Of a stretch of 64,000 nt of DNA, positions 52,526 to 60,181 are shown in pieces. Below the pieces are notes generated by a model. The model worked only from the letters and a program-made list of their open reading frames with translations, ran no database searches and had not been told where the DNA came from. Position numbers and translations under genes: made by a program. The DNA lies in contig NZ_BLRH01000060.1 in NCBI RefSeq assembly GCF_025996515.1, positions 620,001 to 684,000 of the forward strand, written 5' to 3'. The number at the start of each line of letters is the position of its first letter. Position 1 is the stretch's first letter. The stretch is from Rhizohabitans arisaemae (GTDB lineage: Bacteria; Actinomycetota; Actinomycetes; Streptosporangiales; Streptosporangiaceae).

Positions 52526-52604
52526 CAGAGGTGTGAGCCGAACCCTGCGTCAAAGGCCTGCGTGCGTTTGCCTAGGGTCGACGCCGGCAAATTCGGTCCG
52601 AAGG

Positions 52605-53690
52605 CTACTTTGCGGTCGGCGGAGAACTACGAGGGTAGTCGTAGACGGCCAGAGTCACCGTTCCCGAGCGCTTCCGGTAATCAGGGATATCGGTCACCAG
52701 CCGAATCTTGATGGTCACGGTCTTCTTGTTGCCCAGCTGGTCCTTGTACAGTACAAATCCCCCTCCTAGCCTCGCACGGGAATACGAGCACCAGCTAAAG
52801 AGATTGATCAGACGACCGTTCACCCGGAGCTCATCTTTGATTCGGTGGGCGATGCTGCCTTGGCAGTTGACATCGACAAGAATCGACTGATTTGGTTTCG
52901 GAACCGTGAGCGTCACTTCACGGCTGTCCGGCCAAGTGATGCTCTTCTTCGCGATCAAGGTTGAACTGGCCTGACCAGGGTACTTGCGGACAGCGGGCGG
53001 CTCAACCGCTTTGGGCGCGGCTTTCAACGTGGCCGGAGGCGTCCACTCGTACACGCCGAATCGCCATTGTTTCAGCTGATCCCGGTCGGCTTCCCCTTTG
53101 AGCATGAGAGCGTCGATTTTGAGTGACACCTTCTGCGCCTCTGCTGGGATCCACCCCACGTCGACCGCTCGCTTGGTCTCGCATCCGGTGTACAGCAAAG
53201 GCCTGGGCACCCTGAACCGTGTGGAGCCATCCACCTGTGCCGAGACCGTCACCGCCGGCCCCGCGTTGCTCGACGGGCAGTCCAGCAGCACGGCCAGCGG
53301 CTTGCCCCGCACCTCCACATCGACCTCCGTCGATGTCTCGCTCGGGCCGTCAAGCGTTGCCGTGGCCACCCTTCGGTAAACCGTGCCGTCCTCCTCCGTG
53401 TACTGATCCGGGAACCCGTCGTCGACGGCGGCCGATGTACCGGAGAGGGAGACGCCCGACGTACTCAGGTGGATCTTGTCGGAACCCGCCAGGGTTCCCG
53501 ACGCCGCCACGGCGACGGCGGTGACCCCGGCCACGGCGACGGCTGCGCCGAAAGCGCTGAACCTGCGCCGCCGTACCGCACCCTCCTTGACACACAGCGC
53601 CGCCCACGAAATCGGGCGGTCGAGCGCGGGACGGCTGCCTGCCTCCAGGAGACCACGCAGATCACGGAGATCTCGTTGATCATTGGGCAT
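52605..53690 (-). CDS. membrane-anchored probable anti-sigma factor, copy 1
   Basis: 361 residues. A ~40-residue cytosolic part (RDLRGLLEAGSRPALDRPIS) is followed by one membrane helix at ~43-65 (FGAAVAVAGVTAVAVAASG). A ~290-residue extracytoplasmic domain rich in beta strands contains several Cys (LLDCPSS, GCETKRAV, VNCQGS, WCSYS). It lies two bases after the ECF sigma stop. It most likely binds that sigma factor until an envelope signal releases it. The cytosolic part is short for a classical anti-sigma domain. Confidence 0.75.
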   Translation of the reverse strand: MPNDQRDLRDLRGLLEAGSRPALDRPISWAALCVKEGAVRRRRFSAFGAAVAVAGVTAVAVAASGTLAGSDKIHLSTSGVSLSGTSAAVDDGFPDQYTEEDGTVYRRVATATLDGPSETSTEVDVEVRGKPLAVLLDCPSSNAGPAVTVSAQVDGSTRFRVPRPLLYTGCETKRAVDVGWIPAEAQKVSLKIDALMLKGEADRDQLKQWRFGVYEWTPPATLKAAPKAVEPPAVRKYPGQASSTLIAKKSITWPDSREVTLTVPKPNQSILVDVNCQGSIAHRIKDELRVNGRLINLFSWCSYSRARLGGGFVLYKDQLGNKKTVTIKIRLVTDIPDYRKRSGTVTLAVYDYPRSSPPTAK

Positions 53691-53692
53691 GT

Positions 53693-54196
53693 CTACCCCC
53701 TTCTCACCAATGTGGATGTGACCGACTCGTCGACCCGCAACCTGGCCAGCGCCCTGCTGGTCTGGCTCTTGACCGTCCCGACGCCGCAGCCAAGCGTGTC
53801 CGCCGCCTGCGCCTCGGTCATGTCCTCGAAGAACCGCAGGACCGCCACGGCCCGCTGCCGGGCCGGCAGCCGGCCCAGCGCCCGCCAGACGAGCTCGCGC
53901 TCATCCGCCTGCCCCATGTCATCGACCGGCTGCGGGCGATCCGGCGGCGCCCCCGTCGTGATCTCCGCCTTGCGCCACCGCCTTCGCCACCACGACACAT
54001 GCACATTGACCATGATCTTGCGCACGTACGCCTCGCGCTCGTCGCCGATGCGCGGCCAGGCCAGCCAGGCTTTCATCAGCGCCGTCTGCACGAGATCCTC
54101 GGCCGCCGGCCAGTCCATCGTGAGCAGGTACGCGGTACGGAGCAACCGATGCCATGCCGTGGCGACGAAGGAGTCGTACTCCGACCGATCCGCCAT
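53693..54196 (-). CDS. SigE-family ECF sigma factor, copy 1
   Basis: 167 residues. Region 2: FVATAWHRLLRTAYLLTMDW, PAAEDLVQTALMKAW, WPRIGDEREAYVRKIMVN. Region 4: ALGRLPARQRAVAVLRFFED, AADTLGCGVGTVKSQTSRAL. About 93% identical to the second copy. An autoregulatory ECF promoter (AACC...CGTA) lies upstream. GGGAGG precedes the ATG. Confidence 0.93.
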   Translation of the reverse strand: MADRSEYDSFVATAWHRLLRTAYLLTMDWPAAEDLVQTALMKAWLAWPRIGDEREAYVRKIMVNVHVSWWRRRWRKAEITTGAPPDRPQPVDDMGQADERELVWRALGRLPARQRAVAVLRFFEDMTEAQAADTLGCGVGTVKSQTSRALARLRVDESVTSTLVRRG

Positions 54197-54230
54197 TCAC
54201 GGTCCTCCCTCGGGTTGACTGTCGCCCCTA

Positions 54231-54259
54231 CTACGCCGACAGCACCGAAGAAGGTTGCC
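54231..54259 (-). promoter_or_regulatory. ECF-type promoter of sigma copy 1
   Basis: On the minus strand GGCAACC is followed after 17 bases by CGTAG, the AAC-N17-CGT layout of ECF promoters. The same block is conserved before copy 2, implying autoregulation. Confidence 0.65.
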
Positions 54260-54540
54260 TAAGGCCGCGATCCCGGCCTTTCAAGTTGCAGCCGTACCGC
54301 CATGATGCCCGCAGCTGTCCGGTACGGCCTACGGCCGCGCGATCAGTGCGCCCAGTGGAACCAGAGGTCGAGAACGGACTGGTGGGGACGCCGGGGACCG
54401 ACCACGCCGCCCGCTACTTCGTACCGGGTGGGCTGTGGGAGCGCTCGGGACCTATGAGCTCGACGTCGACCCTGATCGGCAACGGGCCTGGGTCGGACGC
54501 TTGTACAGGTTCGCCGACGACTGCTCGGACGGCGGTGACG

Positions 54541-54807
54541 TCACCCGGTGACCTGGTAGGTGTGTACCTCGGCGTCGCGGATCTGCGCCGCCTGCTCAGG
54601 CTCCGGACCTGTGCCGCGGAAACGCTCCACGTCCTCCGCCGACCGCCAGCACTCGTACACGTTGATTCGGCCTGCCTCGATCAGGTCGGCCGAGAGGGCG
54701 AAATCGAGACAGCCGGGCGCGGTTCGCGCCTGCTCGACCACCCGGCGGCACCCGGCCAGGTAGGCGTCACGATCGTCGACGTACAGCTTTCCGGAAACAA
54801 TGATCAT
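54541..54807 (-). CDS. antibiotic-biosynthesis-monooxygenase (ABM) domain protein
   Basis: 88 residues, a single ABM ferredoxin-like domain: MIIVSGKLYVDDRDAYLAGC, RTAPGCLDFALSADLIEAGR, YECWRSAEDVERFRG. Such proteins are often cofactor-free monooxygenases or quinol oxidases of small aromatics. It sits between the two sigma units. In the gap before it (54390-54550) a frame reading GTYELDVDPDRQRAWVGRLY hints at an unrelated gene remnant. Confidence 0.88.
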   Translation of the reverse strand: MIIVSGKLYVDDRDAYLAGCRRVVEQARTAPGCLDFALSADLIEAGRINVYECWRSAEDVERFRGTGPEPEQAAQIRDAEVHTYQVTG

Positions 54808-54938
54808 GCTGATTCCTCACTCAGGCGGAGTCTCGGTCATCTGTTCCGACCTTGGCCCCGGTGAAAAGTCATCGCCGTCCAGCCACCCGTTTGGTCAGAC
54901 CTTCTCGGGAGATCAGCCGCCGACGGCACCCACTAAGC

Positions 54939-54973
54939 GGACAAGGGGCACGTCACTGACGTGCCCCTTGTCC
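54939..54973 (-). terminator. terminator of the second sigma/anti-sigma unit
   Basis: GGACAAGGGGCACGTCA and TGACGTGCCCCTTGTCC form a 17-bp near-perfect stem, with a one-base centre; a strong hairpin ~78 bases past the stop. Confidence 0.75.
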
Positions 54974-55050
54974 AGAGGTGCCGAAACCCTGCGCAAAAAG
55001 CCCTGGGGGCGTTTGCCTGAGGTCGGCACCGGTGAAGTTCGGTCCGGCGG

Positions 55051-56121
55051 CTATCTCTCGAACCTCGCATCCTCATTCATCTCGAAGAGGGCCAGGGTAA
55101 TCGTCCCCGGGCGCCGCAGATACTCGGGGACACCGGGCGCCAGCCGGATCTGGAAGGTCACCGTCTTCTCGCTGCTCGGCACCTTTTCCGGGATCGTTCC
55201 CCCGATGCTAGTAGGGAACCCGTCGCGGCAGTTGCCGAGGTCATAGAGAGGACGTCTGTTCACCCTGCTCTCGACGGTAAGCCGGTTGACGATGTCACCT
55301 CGGCAGTTGACCACGACGAGTATTCGCTTGCCCGTGTTCGGAACAGTGATCGTCACTTCACGGCTACTCGGCCACGTGACGCTCTTCTTCCCGATCAAGG
55401 TCATTTCCGTCTCGCCCCGTTTGTTCTTGCGGACAGCGGGTGGCTCGAGTACTGGAGGCGGGGCTTTCATCGTTGCCGGCGGTGTCCACTCGTATACGCC
55501 GAATCGCCATCGTTCCACCTTCGCGTGTTGCCCACTATCCCTCTGCAGGGTGGCGCCGAAGCTGAGCGACACCCTGCGCACTCCGGCCGGGATCGGCCCC
55601 ACGTCGACCGCTCTTTCGGTATCGCATCCGAGTGCCACATCGGGTGAACGTGAGAGCGGCTTGGAGGCACCTTCCGCCCTTGCCTCGATTCGCACCAGAT
55701 TGGAGTGATGGTCCCGCGGACAGTCCGACAGGATGGCCAGCGGCTTGCCACTCACCGCCACATGGACCTTCACCGACTTCTCGCGCGGGCCGTCGAGCGT
55801 CGCGGTGGCCACCCTTCGGTAAACCGTCCCGTCCTCCTCCGTGTACTCAGCCGGAAGGCCGTCGGCGACAGTCGCCGTGCCGGAGAGGGAGGCGTCCGAC
55901 GTACCGAGACGGGCCTTGTCGGAACCCGCCAGGGTTCCCGATGCCGCCACCGCCACGGCGGTGACACCGGCCACGGCGACGGCTGCGCCGAAGGCGGTGA
56001 ATCGGCGGCGCCGTACGGCACTCTCCTTGACGCACAGCGCCGCCCACGGAATCGGGCGATCAAGCGCGGGACGGCTGCGTGCCTCCAGGAGTTCACGCAG
56101 ATCTCGCTGACCGATGGGCAT
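55051..56121 (-). CDS. membrane-anchored probable anti-sigma factor, copy 2
   Basis: 356 residues, clearly homologous along its length to the copy at 52605-53690. The cytosolic part and membrane helix are almost identical (RPALDRPIPWAALCVKESAV, FGAAVAVAGVTAVAVAASG). The extracytoplasmic domain has diverged more, including different Cys context (LSDCPRDHHSN, LGNCRDG). The ATG follows the sigma stop by two bases. Faster divergence outside suggests different signal specificity. Confidence 0.75.
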   Translation of the reverse strand: MPIGQRDLRELLEARSRPALDRPIPWAALCVKESAVRRRRFTAFGAAVAVAGVTAVAVAASGTLAGSDKARLGTSDASLSGTATVADGLPAEYTEEDGTVYRRVATATLDGPREKSVKVHVAVSGKPLAILSDCPRDHHSNLVRIEARAEGASKPLSRSPDVALGCDTERAVDVGPIPAGVRRVSLSFGATLQRDSGQHAKVERWRFGVYEWTPPATMKAPPPVLEPPAVRKNKRGETEMTLIGKKSVTWPSSREVTITVPNTGKRILVVVNCRGDIVNRLTVESRVNRRPLYDLGNCRDGFPTSIGGTIPEKVPSSEKTVTFQIRLAPGVPEYLRRPGTITLALFEMNEDARFER

Positions 56122-56123
56122 GC

Positions 56124-56627
56124 CTACCCCCTTCTCACCAGTGTGGATGTGACCGACTCGTCGACCCGCAACCTGGCCAGCGCCCTGCTGGTCTGGCTCT
56201 TGACGGTCCCGATGCCGCAGCCAAGCGTGTCCGCCGTCTGCGCCTCGGTCATGTCTTCGAAGAACCGCAGGACCACCACGGCCCGCTGCCGGGCGGGCAG
56301 CCGGCCCAGCGCCCGCCAGACGAGCTCGCGCTCATCCGCCTGCTCCATGTGATCGGACGACTGCGGGCGATCCGGTGGCGCCCCCGTCGTGATCTCCGCC
56401 TTGCGCCACCGCCGTCGCCACCACGACACATGCACATTGACGATGATCTTGCGCACGTACGCCTCGGGCTGGTCGCCGATGCGCGGCCAGACCTGCCAGG
56501 CCTTCATCAGCGCCGTCTGAACAAGATCCTCGGCCGCCGGCCAGTCCATCGTGAGCAGGTAGGCGGTACGGAGCAACCGATGCCATGCCGTGGCGACGAA
56601 GGAGTCGTACTCCGATCGATCCGCCAT
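56124..56627 (-). CDS. SigE-family ECF sigma factor, copy 2
   Basis: 167 residues from the ATG at 56627. Region 2 and 4 are as in copy 1, with ~12 substitutions, mostly in the linker (QSSDHMEQAD here vs QPVDDMGQAD). The DNA-contacting helices are the same, so both sigmas probably read the same promoters. Frame extends upstream without homology. Promoter conserved at 56662-56690. Confidence 0.93.
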   Translation of the reverse strand: MADRSEYDSFVATAWHRLLRTAYLLTMDWPAAEDLVQTALMKAWQVWPRIGDQPEAYVRKIIVNVHVSWWRRRWRKAEITTGAPPDRPQSSDHMEQADERELVWRALGRLPARQRAVVVLRFFEDMTEAQTADTLGCGIGTVKSQTSRALARLRVDESVTSTLVRRG

Positions 56628-56661
56628 TCGCGGTCCTCCTTCGGGTTGACTGTCGCCCCTA

Positions 56662-56690
56662 CTACGCCGACAGCCCCGAAGAAGGTTGCC
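56662..56690 (-). promoter_or_regulatory. ECF-type promoter of sigma copy 2
   Basis: GGCAACC and CGTAG 17 bases apart on the minus strand, matching the block at 54231-54259 almost base for base. Confidence 0.65.
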
Positions 56691-56733
56691 CCCACCCCGG
56701 CGCAGGTCTGCCGCCGTGGGCTTGTGAGGTCTT

Positions 56734-56760
56734 GTACGGGCTGCGCCCGCGAAGCCGTAC
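56734..56760. repeat. dispersed GTACGG...CCGTAC palindrome, copy 4
   Basis: GTACGGGCTGCG...GAAGCCGTAC upstream of the kinase-GH6 gene; ends match the other copies, centre differs. Confidence 0.45.
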
Positions 56761-56894
56761 CGAACGCGGGGCCGCCGACAGGTCACGCGACTTGCCGGGA
56801 TGCACGCATCAATCTCGCGCGAACTTCTCCTGACTCGACGGTATCGGGAATGTCAGACTTAGAGAACGAACCGGTGGCTGATCGGTGGGGAGCC

Positions 56895-58997
56895 ATGGCA
56901 GGGGACGGCGAGGATCACCGGCTGGGTGACGACGATCCCCGGCAGGTAGGCGACTACACCCTGGTCCGCCGGCTGGGCGAGGGCGGCATGGGCGCCGTCT
57001 ACCTTGCCCGTGATCCGGATGGTCGTGAGGTCGCCGTCAAACTGCTGCACCGGAAACTCGCCGCCGACACCGACTTCCGCCGGCGCTTCGCCCGTGAGGT
57101 CGCCGCGGCGCGCCGGGTGGCCCGCTTCTGCACCGCCGCAGTCCTGGCGGCCGATGTGACGGGGGACATCGTCTACCTGGTCACCGAGTATGTTCCCGGT
57201 CCGACCCTCCGAGAGGTCGTCGACGGTCAGGGTCCGCTCTCCGGAGCCAACCTGGAGGCCGTCGCAGTCAGTGTGGCCGTCGCGCTGCGGGCGATCCACG
57301 GCGCCGGCGTGATCCACCGCGACCTCAAACCCGGAAATGTCCTGATGTCGCCGGTGGGACCGAAGGTGATCGACTTCGGCATCGCCCAACTGGCCGAACC
57401 CGATGCCCACCTAAGCAGCATCATCCTCGGGACGCCCGCCTTCATGGCACCCGAACAGGCCAAGGGCGAGCTGCTGACCCCGGCCTCCGACGTGTTCTCC
57501 TGGGGATCCCTGGTCGCCTATGCCGCCACCGGACGCCCTCCGTTCGGCGAGGACTCCATCCCCGCGATCCTGTACCGGCTCGCCCACGACGAGCCCGCCA
57601 TTTCCGGGGTCGAACCCGCCCTGCGCAAGCTCGTCGCCCTGGCCCTGAACAAGGATCCGGCAAGTCGGCCCAGTGCTCAGGAGCTGCTCGACGCCCTCAC
57701 CGGGCAGCCTGTCCAGCCGCGCGCCGAGCAGCCGGGGACGGTCCAGCGTCTCCCGGCCTCCCGCACCGGCACGACCCGCCGGGTCCGGCTGCTCGGCGGC
57801 CTCGCCGCGGCAGCCGTACTCGCCGTCACAGGCACTATGCTCGCCGTCCAAGTCCCGCAGTCAGGACCAAGCACATCGCCGACACCGAGCGCCATATCCG
57901 AAAGCACCGGCGGAAACTCCTCGCAAACCACGATCGCCGACACCGCCGATACCGGCAATCCGCTGCACGACACCGCGGTACGGCTCTATACAAGCCCGAA
58001 CGGAGACGCCGCGCGCCAGGCAGAGGCCTGGCAGCGTGCCGGGCGGTCGGGCGACGCCGCACTCATGCGGGCCCTAGCCGAGGTCCCGCTGGCGCTCTGG
58101 CTGGAGCGCTCGACCGCGGCGCAGGTGGGCCGCCAGGTCGCGGCCATCGTGCGCGCGGCGGAGCGGCGGAACGCCGTACCGATCCTGGTCACCGATCGTA
58201 TCCCGCTGCGGAGCTGCGCCGAGGGCGGCGCCGCGGACTCGGCCGAGTACCGTGTCTGGATCGACGCCGTCGCCAAAGCCATCGGCGACCGCAGGGCCGT
58301 CGTCATCCTGGAGCCCAACAGCCTGGCCCTGCCTCCGCGTTCGGAGAACTGCCCCCTGGGCGACGCGGATGCGGAGGCGGCGAGGTACCGAGAACTGAAC
58401 GGCGCCGTCGAGCGGCTCGGAAAGCTGCCGCACACCTCGGTCTACCTGGACGGAAGCATGGACGGCTGGCCCACTCGCGAGCTCATGGCGGCTCGGCTGA
58501 TCAGGGCGGGGGTTAGCAAGGCCGACGGCTTCGCCCTCAACGTGTACAACCACCAGCCGACCACCCTGCTCCTGGCATACGGCGTGAAACTCTCCAAATG
58601 CCTCCATGCCATGGCGTCGAACGGGGGTCGCGGCTGCACGGACCTCGAGATCGCCGCTGTTCCCGACGCCGCTCCCGGACTGTCCCGTTTCGTGATCGAC
58701 ACCGCCAGAAACGGCAAGGGGGAGTGGACGCCGCCGTCAGGCAGGTATCAGGACCCTGAAGTGTGGTGCAACCCGCCAGGACGAGGTGTCGGGCTCCGCC
58801 CCACCACCCGCACCCCGCACGGGCTGGCCGACGCCTACCTGTGGATCCGCCCGCCCGGCCTGTCCAGCGGTCGCTGCCCACGCGGCACCGGCCGTGAGCG
58901 GGACCCGCTCTACGGCGTGATCGCCCCCCACGCCGGTAACTGGTGGGCCCGGCTGGCCCTGCAACGGGCCAAGGACGCCGTGCCGCCGCTGCGCTAG
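56895..58997 (+). CDS. Ser/Thr protein kinase fused to a degenerate GH6 (cellulase) domain
   Basis: 700 residues from the ATG at 56895 (GGGGAG upstream; ATG 56850 is an alternative). Kinase at ~20-285: GEGGMG (28-33), AVK (Lys49), HRDLKPGN (Asp143), DFG (160-162), APEQ. One membrane helix at ~296-320 (LLGGLAAAAVLAVTGTM). Extracellular GH6 fold from ~368: PLALWLE, VPILVTDR, ILEPNSLAL, VYLDGSMDGWP, FVIDTARNGKGEW, WCNPPGRGVG, DAYLWIRPPG. The usual RDC acid is Ser440 (RSC), and the EPD Asp is Asn475. The kinase looks active; the GH6 part looks inactive and may bind glucan. Confidence 0.9.
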   Translation: MAGDGEDHRLGDDDPRQVGDYTLVRRLGEGGMGAVYLARDPDGREVAVKLLHRKLAADTDFRRRFAREVAAARRVARFCTAAVLAADVTGDIVYLVTEYVPGPTLREVVDGQGPLSGANLEAVAVSVAVALRAIHGAGVIHRDLKPGNVLMSPVGPKVIDFGIAQLAEPDAHLSSIILGTPAFMAPEQAKGELLTPASDVFSWGSLVAYAATGRPPFGEDSIPAILYRLAHDEPAISGVEPALRKLVALALNKDPASRPSAQELLDALTGQPVQPRAEQPGTVQRLPASRTGTTRRVRLLGGLAAAAVLAVTGTMLAVQVPQSGPSTSPTPSAISESTGGNSSQTTIADTADTGNPLHDTAVRLYTSPNGDAARQAEAWQRAGRSGDAALMRALAEVPLALWLERSTAAQVGRQVAAIVRAAERRNAVPILVTDRIPLRSCAEGGAADSAEYRVWIDAVAKAIGDRRAVVILEPNSLALPPRSENCPLGDADAEAARYRELNGAVERLGKLPHTSVYLDGSMDGWPTRELMAARLIRAGVSKADGFALNVYNHQPTTLLLAYGVKLSKCLHAMASNGGRGCTDLEIAAVPDAAPGLSRFVIDTARNGKGEWTPPSGRYQDPEVWCNPPGRGVGLRPTTRTPHGLADAYLWIRPPGLSSGRCPRGTGRERDPLYGVIAPHAGNWWARLALQRAKDAVPPLR

Positions 58998-59132
58998 TCT
59001 CCGCCCCGGGTTCCGGTACGGCGCATGCGGCGCGAGTCCGCCAAACCTTGCGCCAATCGGCCGAGTCGTGGCGGGCCTTCCGGCATCGTCCGTGAGATCT
59101 TCGGGGGCGAACAGCGGAGAGAGGAGGATGCC

Positions 59133-59441
59133 ATGCCCCGGCGAGTCCAAGTCGAGGGGGATCTGTACCACGGCCGCGTGCCGGAGGGTGCGATCTATGT
59201 GGGCCGCGCCGCCCCAGGGCTGAAGGCGAGCCCGTTCCACAATGTGTTCCGCCCCGGCAAGGAGGCCAAGGACCGCGCGGAAGCCGTGGAGATGTACCGG
59301 CAATACCTCGCAAACGACCCCGAACTCGTCGCCCGTGCCCGTACCGAACTCGCCGGACACGATCTCGCCTGCTGGTGTTCCCTTGATCATCCGTGCCATG
59401 GAGACGTCCTGCTCGCCGTAGCCGCCGGCGAGGACCCCTGA
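59133..59441 (+). CDS. DUF4326 domain protein
   Basis: 102 residues. IYVGRAAPGLKASPFHNVFR, RAEAVEMYRQYLANDPELVA and LAGHDLACWCSLDHPCHGDV cover the whole DUF4326 domain with its CWC...CHGDVL close, which may bind metal or a phage-like nucleic acid. Common in phages and actinomycetes; role unknown. GAGGAGG lies ~6 bases before the ATG. Confidence 0.88.
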   Translation: MPRRVQVEGDLYHGRVPEGAIYVGRAAPGLKASPFHNVFRPGKEAKDRAEAVEMYRQYLANDPELVARARTELAGHDLACWCSLDHPCHGDVLLAVAAGEDP

Positions 59442-59495
59442 ACCGAAGCGGATACGGCTGCCGCCCCTCCAATACACCGATCGCAGCCGGGCTGG

Positions 59496-60131
59496 TCAGG
59501 CATCCGCCCGGTACGCACGTAGAAAGATACGTATACCGCCTTCGACCAGCCGGGCTATCTCCGCGTCGCCGAGGGGTACGGCTCCGTACCAGGTGCGGTG
59601 GTTCACCCGGCCGGTGACCAGCAAGCCCAGAAACTCGGCGGCCTCCATCGGATCCGGGGTGTCGAGCAGCCCCTGCTTGTCCAGCTCGGCCAGCCGGTCG
59701 GCGAGTGCGTGCTGAACGGAGTGGTTCTCCGGGGTCGGCTCCAGCAGCGCTGGGAAGTGCGACGCTTCCGCGATCATTAGGCGCATGACGGCTGCCCGCT
59801 CCGCCGATCGCGCGATCTCGGTGGCGAACTCCCGGCCGAAGGCGGTCAGTGCGGCTTCGATGTCGTCGACATGGCCGAGTGTGCGTTCCAGCAGCCGCTG
59901 AAACGCCGCCGTCTGTGCACTTTGAGTGTCTTTCAGGGTTGAGAGGAACAACTGTTCCTTGTCTCCGTAGTAGTCGTAAATCGTGCGCTTGGAGACTCCG
60001 GCGCTTGCGGCGATCGCGTCGACGCTCGTGCGCGCGTATCCCTCCCGTAGGAAGACCTGGAGTGCGGCGCCGACGATTGCGGCCCGCTTGGCCGGTGACC
60101 CCTGACGGAGCGGGGGCGAGCTGTCCATCAT
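59496..60131 (-). CDS. TetR-family regulator
   Basis: 211 residues. HTH ~14-60 (IVGAALQVFLREGYARTSVD, AASAGVSKRTIYDYYGDKEQ). C-terminal AefR-like domain (RLMIAEASHFPALLEPTPEN, FLGLLVTGRVNHRTWYGAVP). It faces the MFS transporter across a perfect palindrome and almost certainly represses it, responding to an exported drug. Confidence 0.93.
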   Translation of the reverse strand: MMDSSPPLRQGSPAKRAAIVGAALQVFLREGYARTSVDAIAASAGVSKRTIYDYYGDKEQLFLSTLKDTQSAQTAAFQRLLERTLGHVDDIEAALTAFGREFATEIARSAERAAVMRLMIAEASHFPALLEPTPENHSVQHALADRLAELDKQGLLDTPDPMEAAEFLGLLVTGRVNHRTWYGAVPLGDAEIARLVEGGIRIFLRAYRADA

Positions 60132-60142
60132 GAACTTACTGT

Positions 60143-60174
60143 ACCGTGCAGTGTAGTCAACTACACTGCACGGT
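60143..60174. promoter_or_regulatory. TetR operator
   Basis: ACCGTGCAGTGTAGT and its exact reverse complement, two bases apart, fill the gap between the divergent TetR and MFS starts. Confidence 0.85.
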
Positions 60175-60181
60175 GTAGTTT

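Noticed and set aside
56079-56850. Extension of the kinase-GH6 frame into the sigma gene
   Set aside because: Those residues are antisense to the ECF sigma factor and show no kinase homology.
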